From: Craterostigma plantagineum | Lineage: Eukaryota; Streptophyta; Magnoliopsida; Lamiales; Linderniaceae | Direction: 5' to 3' | DNA: 64,000 bases | NCBI GenBank assembly: GCA_027422505.1 | Contig: JAPQWV010000300.1 | Location: forward strand, 620,001-684,000 | Part shown: positions 57,438 to 64,000 of the stretch, one piece after another | How the letters are laid out: every line of letters begins with the position of its first letter | Position numbering within the stretch: the stretch's first letter is position 1 | Notes under the pieces: model-generated | What the model saw: the letters and a program-made list of their open reading frames with translations, nothing else | Told to the model about the DNA's origin: nothing | Database searches by the model: none | Position numbers and translations under genes: made by a program

Positions 57438-60367
57438 TCAGACCGAAGAACCTTGTGTAAGAGAAGGATGGGACGACGACGACGACGATGCTCTGTAAAT
57501 CTCAGCAACATCTGCAGCTGTCCTAAGAAGGTCGTTCCTCATCTGTGCGATCTTCGATCCCACCTTTTCCTTGTAATCAGACACCGAATTGATCAATCCA
57601 AACAGCTCCTCGGCGCACTTTTTCACCTCTTCCTCGGTTCGAGCAACTTCGTCCTCATAGCTTTCCTTGGACGTCTTCAATAAGGCGTGAAATTAGTCAC
57701 TCTATTCGTTGCTATCCCATATTGAAGATTATCTAAACACAGAGCAGCTATTGAAAGTGCAGAAGTAAATGAAGCTGAATAGGAAGAAAGAATTACCTTA
57801 AGGAGTTGTGCTGCTTCTTTTTCAGCTGCTTCCATTTTGTGAGACTCTGAGGTCATCTCCTCAGCTAGTTTCTTAGCTTCGTAGGAGTATTTAGAAGCAT
57901 GTTCGTGTGCGTCTTTCCTCATCAAACTCAGCTGAGTCTCAATCTGTGTAGATCAAAGCGTTGAAAGATTCTTGATTAGATGATATTTTGTTGTTCGTTT
58001 TTCCCTTTCTGGGGCGTTATACAGCAGCTTTCTAAGCATTCAGTCAGTATTAGTAGTGGAAGAATAGAGTACATAACTCGAACATCATATAGGTAAAGAC
58101 CAATTTAACCTGACAACTTAGTTGCTGTTAATATTCAAGTTCATAATACGACTCAACCAACATAACAATCTGCAGCCATGGTAAATCATCTGTCATAGAA
58201 GAGATAATAGAACCAAAGAGAACTGAAAGTAGGTCTCCGTCTATCATACAAGGTTATATAAAAAACAAACAAAGAATGAATCTTCGGCAAGAAAGAATTG
58301 AGATAAAGAAGCAAAAAGGCACCACGAAGATCACTAATTTTCTCAAGATTAGGAAAACATTTGTATAAAAGAGCAGCACTTTTTTCTTAGAGGCCATTTA
58401 AGACTGAATTGACAGATATCCAAAGCAGAAATGCCAAGAAGCAAATACCTTCTCAATTTGAGATACGTTTGCACCAATACGTCTCTGTTTCTCTTCAATC
58501 TTAGCAACATTTTCACCAGACTGTTTCTGAATAGAGATCAATTCTTCTAATTTTCCCATGTAGGTTCGTTTGAGTTCTTCATCAAGCGAGATAAGTGAGG
58601 GCTTGAAAACTCTTTTGTAATCTTTACCCAATATCTCGGAAGCCGTAGAACCGCTAGGGCTCAACTGAAACTGAAAACCATTTCCGACTTTCAACCTAAG
58701 AAGAAGAGAAACCCATATTAGCAATATTACGTATAAGAGGAGTTACATGGCTCGAAACAGAAAATAAAAAGCCTGAGATAGAATGAATTTCAGAATTCCT
58801 GCTGAAGATATCCGAGCAAGAAAAAGCATTTTTTCATGAATCAAAACATTGCTGCCAATGACGCTCCTTCTATTCTAGTAAAAACAAAACACTGAGGATT
58901 CTTCAGCCACGAAATAATTTCACCAGTTCACAGAGCATGAATTGTTAAGTACCATTCTAACCGCATAATCTAAAGTAGCAGAGTTCTTTACCCAAAAGTG
59001 AATCCATGTAAGACGCATTGTAGATAACACACCAGTTCCTTAATCTTTGATCAGAGTCAGACCAACCTCCATATGCAGAAAAAGCTCTTCCTAAACAACA
59101 TTACTTAACCAAAAGAGCGAAAGAACAGATATGCACCCAACAGATGTCTAATACCAAACTAGTCACCAAAAAAGAATAACAATACACACACACACACACA
59201 AAACGAAAAAAAAAGAACAAAAAAAAAAAAAAACCTTTTCAGTGCTTGATTGATATCCATGACAAGCCTATCGAGCTCCTTGGATTGCCTTCCAATATCC
59301 TCCTGAACTCCCCACGCCTTATCCTCCCACTCGAATTTCGCAGCCTCCATCTCCTCAATATCTCTCTCTACGGCCTGCAGCTCCCGTTTCATCCTCTCGG
59401 CATCTCTCGAGGTAATCCCCTGTTCTTCGACTTTCTTCTTCAACTCCTCGTTCTCTTCAATAAGCTTTCTTCTACCCTCCAATTTCGATTCCAACTCCTT
59501 CCCCTTTTCCACCAAAACCCTCTCCATATCCGCCAAACTCTTTTTAAACTTCTCGATCATCGTCTCGAACTTCCCAACATCTGATTCCAACACTTTCTTC
59601 TTCTCCTCCAGAACATCCTTCTCGCTCGGCCCGGACTTCAATTTCTCTAATTTTTCTTCCAACTCCCGAGATTCTTCTTGAAGTTTACCCAAAGCCTCTG
59701 CCAAACTATCCCTATATTCTTCTATCTGACCCAAATAGGACTCATCCAATTTTTTAGCCTCTTCATCATTCCCGCCAATATAAAGCAAGTAGCTTCTCAC
59801 TGCATAATCCATTTGATGATTGGACTCGAACCCATTTCCAACATTCGCAGCAGCGCAATCGTTATAATTCAGAAGCTGTAATAGCCAATGGATCACGGCA
59901 AGTATCGAGGGCCACGAGTGAGGGGTGCCTGGTGCTTTAAGCGCCGATTTCCTCAACTGAATTGGGCATTTTAGGAACTTCAGCACGTCGAAAACGTCGT
60001 CTTCGAAACTCGAAGACGGAGGATAAGAAAGGCGGCCGTGGACGAGGTGCTTGAGGATCGCGATGATGTCGTTGGAGGAAGGGAGGGGCGATTTTCTGAG
60101 GGTAATTTTTAGGTTTTGGGAGGCCAAGTACGAATTGATTGAACCGATGGCGGACAGTTGATAGGATCTGTCGGAGATGTTGACGGCGGCGGCGGTGGAG
60201 AAGTTGGTGGTGGTGGTGGAGGCGTCGGAGTCCCGCTGGCGTGGGGTGGAGAGGCCGTACTGAGGCCAAGGAGAGGCGGTCGACGTTGGCGTCGGCGGCG
60301 GAGGTCTCGCGAGTGACTCCGCTGCGCGTCGGTGGCGGGCCGCGGCGCCGGTGGTGGGTGGTCTCAT
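57438..60367 (-). CDS. NDC80: Kinetochore protein NDC80/HEC1, 4 exons, 587 aa
   Basis: Model on the minus strand: 60367-59235, 58695-58449, 57943-57797, 57674-57438; GT-AG junctions, phases agree, TGA stop. NDC80 is the microtubule-binding subunit of the NDC80 complex at the outer kinetochore. Residues 1-65 are a basic, Pro-rich tail (MRPPTTGAAARHRRAAESLA). Residues about 66-180 are the calponin-homology-like Ndc80 domain (DRSYQLSAIGSINSYLASQN, FLKCPIQLRKSALK, SWPSILAVIHWLLQLLNY). From about 215 onward it is long coiled coil for pairing with NUF2. The start at 60367 was chosen over the in-frame 60475 ATG because the tail MRPP is the typical N-terminus and the extra 36 residues look like 5' UTR. 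Length fits plant orthologues. Confidence 0.92.
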
Positions 60368-60479
60368 CTTCTTTTTGCCTTCTTGGTGAAAGGGGTTTTG
60401 GCGCGTTTGGGAATTTGGGTGGGTTTCGAATTTTGAGAGTAATAAAGCAAAATATGTAGTCGAGTGATAAGGCATCAGT

Positions 60480-61200
60480 TTCTTACATTAACTAGGCTTG
60501 CCCCGTGCTATGCACAGGGTAGTTTGTTGCCATGAAAATTGAATTATTATTCAGTTAAGATGGATTTTCTCTTTCAGTTATATACATCAATAATTCCATT
60601 TGTTATTGAAAGCGGAAAAATAATACAACTCCTTAATTTGAATACTATGAAACATGTTTTCATCAAATAGAATCATAGTCATAATAAACGACGACACGGT
60701 ATGTTGGTCGATGGTATTGAAAACACTGTGGTATACTATGTTTCCTAACCCGTTATCTTCTACATTGTCTTCTTTGATTCGCATTATATGTTCACCAGAT
60801 AAAGATGAAATCTCTTTTCATAAATCATGAATATCAACAGATATGGTTCAGTGTTGTGAAACTTCGTAAGACTGTTTTAGTGTAAGACTGCAAAGAACTG
60901 TAAGACTGCGTATTTGCGCGATTGGACTGTAGAAGGCTGTACCCATTTGTTTGACTGGAAACTACGTAGGATTGCTTTAGTGTACGACTATATGTATCCT
61001 GTGTCCATATATAAAGGTGTCTTCCAATATATAAAGATTTAACATTGACGTTATCAGAATCACACAAGGTGAAAAACACTTATGTTCAGAAGCTAGCTAA
61101 GAAATTGAACTTCAGTGTTCAGAAAATGGTGTATCTCGTTAATGAAATCGTAAACAGCGTCGACGCAAAGCAGTTCTGATAAATGTTGTTCAAAGATACA
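60480..61200. other. Intergenic, upstream of NDC80
   Basis: The promoter of NDC80 should lie here. Contains a run of GTAAGACTG repeats at about 60866-60918. No gene recognised. Confidence 0.4.
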
Positions 61201-61249
61201 AAAGACATTTCTATAATATACATTGTCACAAAAAGTTATCTTCCGCTGT

Positions 61250-61870
61250 CCTCTTGTCCTTTACACCACGGGATCTTAAGAGCTCCTATTTCACCTGGAA
61301 TAAAAGGCACAAAATTGTAGACGTGTTCTCATAGTAGAGGCAGCATCCATGTTTCCTTGCACAGGCTGGAAGTAGACGGGGTCCACGAATTTCGGCTCTA
61401 ACTGAATTGATTTAGGAATCGATTCATTTTCAAGTTAGGTTCGGTGACTCCATTCTCAGCCTGTGCAACGAAACTGATCCCTAAAAGACTTGGGAGCTGG
61501 GAACTCCTCCGCTGGTGCTACTGAAAGATCGTTTTTCACTCAACAACGAAAGGAATTTCGATAAGAATTCTAGCCAGAAAAACCCCACTTCCGTTGTCAG
61601 GTTGTCACTTAAACTACGGCATATTAAGCCTCATATTTCACCTGAAAGAATAAGAAAACAATTGGACTCCCTTTGCGGACGTGTTGTCACAATAGAGCCC
61701 GCATCCACGCTTCCTTGCACAGCAGGGAAGTACACGGAGTCCACGAGCTTGGGCTATAACTGAACTGATTTAGGAATGGATTCCTTTTCAAGTTAGGCTC
61801 GTTGACTCCATGTACTTCTTTGCATGTGCAATGAAACTGAGTCATAAATGACTCATGAGCTGAAGTGCAG
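61250..61870 (-). repeat. Two diverged copies of an unknown coding-like segment
   Basis: On the minus strand both copies contain EPNLK-x-N-x-FLNQ and a VD-x-VYF-x2-VQG motif, about 61290-61480 and 61640-61810. Each is followed by an intron-like TTCCAGGTGAAAT or TTTCAGGTGAAAT word. Stops and frame changes interrupt both. The family is not recognised. Confidence 0.45.
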
Positions 61871-62107
61871 ACTGTTTTCAGTCCATATGCAGGAGATGGC
61901 CCGAAGCTTGCGAAGGATGTCTACCCCTGAAAATCCGTACGTGACTTTCCACATTGGACAAACGCGATTCATTGCAATATTCAAATGGCGCACATGTAGA
62001 GGAAGGATTGGGCTGCACATTTCGTCGAACATATTGGGGGCGTCAGCAGCTTCGCCACAATGGGCGTTATTCTGGAGAAGACCCTGAGAGAGGGCGTAAT
62101 CAAACAA
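61853..62107 (-). pseudogene. Unidentified ORF, 84 codons
   Basis: Contains GLLQNNAHCGEAADAPNMF and RVCPMWKVTYGFSGVD. It lies between the duplicated segment and the eIF3e fragment, same strand. No domain recognised; may be part of the same broken locus. Confidence 0.25.
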
Positions 62108-62306
62108 ACAAAACGCAGATCTGAAATTTATTTAATAAAGCATGAAAGAGTTTGAAGTCAGAGATCCGTTATGAGAAGAGGAAGGAATGATTTATGGGAA
62201 AGGAAATTGTATAAACCCTAAAGTCGAAGCTGAAGGGCACTGCAAACACGCTGGCAAAACAACATATCAAATTAAGTTCAACTGATTGATCTTAGAGTAA
62301 ACATAC

Positions 62307-62516
62307 CCTGTGGAACTTCTTCGGATCAATACAACGTCTTAAGAATGCCCATGGCGTAGTCGACCATGTTGTTGAGATTCAGCATTCTATCTTCCCCGTC
62401 AGCATGTCTTCCTCATAATACAATCCCCTCTCGCGCAAGAACTCAAGCAAGGGGAAGACCAAGTGACAGTCCAGGTTGGGCGCGATGCGTTGCGTGAGAT
62501 CGTACTTCTCCGCCAC
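62307..62516 (-). pseudogene. Translation initiation factor eIF3e, first-exon fragment
   Basis: The minus strand reads VAEKYDLTQRIAPNLD, HLVFPLLEFLRERGLYYEED and, after a 1-nt frame change, LLNLNNMVDYAMGILKT, then LY-stop-SEEVPQ. This is the N-terminus of plant eIF3 subunit e (INT6) in order. The start ATG is GTG (62514-62516), there is a frameshift after GKIE and a stop after LY. A GGTATG donor follows at the exon end expected for this gene. No second exon recognised downstream. Confidence 0.75.
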
Positions 62517-62599
62517 GTGCGTAGTACGACCCGCCGATTGATTAGAGATTAGGTTTAGGGCTTCCTTGGTCGGTTGCGTCTGAAGCTATAAGGGTAAAT

Positions 62600-63500
62600 A
62601 CTTTGTCTGAAAGTTGAGGTTCGGTCCCGTGACATGAAACTATGGGCCGTTTCGAAAAGTTTCATTACTATAACTGCAACCCAGCCCATCGAATATATTT
62701 TCATTTTTTTCGTTTCCTTAGTAAATTAAAAATAAGTAAATATGGTAACACGCTAAATAACTTTTATTAATAGGGAGTGCAAAGGGAGGGCACGGATAGA
62801 CAGTCATACACGTAAGCCATTCCTGTAGCTTTTGGTTCGTAAACATAATAGTACTCACAGCCTCACCATTTTATAATCTTATATTGACTACAATTTGTTT
62901 GAAATTAGTTATGTGCCTTACAGTACTACGTTCAGGTTCATATTTAATTATTGTGGGTTCGTGGGCTTAAATTGTGTTTTTTTGTGTAATATCGAATTAG
63001 TTCCATGCTATCCTTTGTCTCAGTCTTAAAAGAATAGTTTCGAACATAGATTGCAGTATACAGTTATACTGTCATACAGTTCGAAGCGCTTGGTATGACT
63101 GCAATGTATTTGTTGTATGAGTGGTGCTTGATAGGTGTGGCCATATGTAACATGAGCAGCGAAGCATAACTCATAAGTTTTTATGTCCAAGCTATTGTAC
63201 GAAAAACATTTTGAAAGTACATAATATAGTGATAATTATTGTCCCAGTAAGAGCTAACACCAGTTGCTAAAGAATATATTGAAAATTACACGCTAAATAA
63301 CAGTTCGAAGGTTTTGTGGCAACTGCAATGTATTTGTTTTAATTGCAAAATATTGTAATTTTATCCTCTTTGCATATTCCTATAAGAATATGCAAGGCGG
63401 TGCACGGAAATATGCAATGGAACAGATATGAATAATTAAACTGTCTAGAGTCATACAATTTGGTGTTTTTCTGTTGTATTCAATAAACTGGTAGTATATG
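62600..63500. other. Intergenic, AT-rich
   Basis: No gene recognised. Two short related words, CACGCTAAATAAC (62750 and 63290) and CTGCAATGTATTTGTT (63100 and 63325), recur. Confidence 0.4.
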
Positions 63501-63512
63501 TTGGTGCTGACA

Positions 63513-64000
63513 TTATATGAGCATTGTAACATGGTTCATAATTTTATATGTCATAATGATTAGGGGGAAAACGATACATAAACAGTAATATAGAATTGCA
63601 GTCACGGAAGACTGATTAGAACAATTTCCAAGTGCTACGACCATATTGAAGAATATCGATGCAGTAAGATATTCTCGAAACTCTTGAATCATCTCGGGCA
63701 AAACATCGTGGACATCGTCCTCTGCAAACATAAGTGAAAATGCTGACCGCAGCATGTATACGCCGCATTCCCCGCTAGTGCACAGTTGAGAAAATGTTAT
63801 GAATTATTATTAAATGTTTATTGTACAGATATGGAGGCATTAGAATTATCCGAGGGCTTGACGGGGGAAGTCAGGATCCCTATAAACAGTGAAGTCGACG
63901 ATGGAGTCAGTCATTCGCAGGTCTCGTAGAATATAGGGGATCGTAAGCCGTGTTTTATTAAACGCCTCCTCAAAGAACCTCATATCCTTGTCAACCGAAG
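63513..64000 (-). pseudogene. Ulp1-like cysteine protease (C48) C-terminal fragment, continues off window
   Basis: On the minus strand 64000-63847 reads RFFEEAFNKTRLTIPYILRD and FTVYRDPDFPRQALG. After about 70 bp of stop-containing sequence, 63780 onward reads SGECGVYMLRSAFSLMFAED and DVLPEMIQEFREYL. The GECGVY block is the catalytic-Cys motif of SUMO proteases of family C48, and PRQ before it fits the family. The gap may be a short intron without a clear GT donor, or a disruption. The catalytic His and Asp would lie outside. Such domains occur in host genes and in KI-MULE/Mutator-type transposons. Confidence 0.55.

Overview
The window is nuclear DNA of a plant, most likely a eudicot. It has intron-rich GT-AG genes with clear plant homologues (an alkaline ceramidase-like membrane protein, a MORN-repeat PIP5K, the kinetochore protein NDC80), plant tRNA genes including an intron-containing elongator tRNA-Met, and a dense, nested load of plant transposons. 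All identifications come from reading motifs by eye; no database search was run.

Layout. 1-6.9 kb is a retrotransposon nest on the minus strand: a gag-only element with 1.6 kb LTRs, then a LINE remnant split by a small LTR element (4041-6707, target duplication CAAAG). 7.5-9.3 kb is a seven-exon ceramidase-family gene, followed by tRNA-Met. 10-11.4 kb holds a hAT-type element with an exact 8-bp duplication and a Stowaway-like MITE. 12.1-16.7 kb is a nine-exon PIP5K gene of 780 codons. 17-25 kb is repeat-rich: a small LTR element (TSD TCAGG) carrying a GC-rich MITE, further hAT-like MITEs and microsatellites. 24.9-30.9 kb is one Copia element with near-identical LTRs (TSD CAAAA). A tRNA-Glu and a small three-exon gene with two CxxC pairs follow. 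34.7-46.3 kb is a decayed Ty3/Gypsy element that received two insertions: a compound Cassandra-like TRIM with four 5S-rRNA-like segments (36495-40679, TSD TTTAC) and a second copy of the small element from 4-6.7 kb. A 5'-truncated Copia (46.3-50.9 kb) abuts a ~6.3 kb tandem array whose ~1.1-1.2 kb unit carries what looks like the last exon of the exon-junction-complex factor PYM. NDC80 lies just beyond (57.4-60.4 kb, minus). The right end holds a broken eIF3e first exon, duplicated unknown segments and an Ulp1-like (C48) protease fragment.

Most unusual content: (i) two LTR elements of one family, 38 kb apart, whose internal region behind gag appears to fuse the C-terminal lid of an HSP70/BiP chaperone to an HSP90 segment; (ii) the array of PYM terminal exons with alternating unit types, i.e. 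a young higher-order satellite; (iii) the compound Cassandra insertion. The host genes look intact. Almost all other coding capacity is transposon-derived and broken, and the exact target duplications allow the nesting order to be read.
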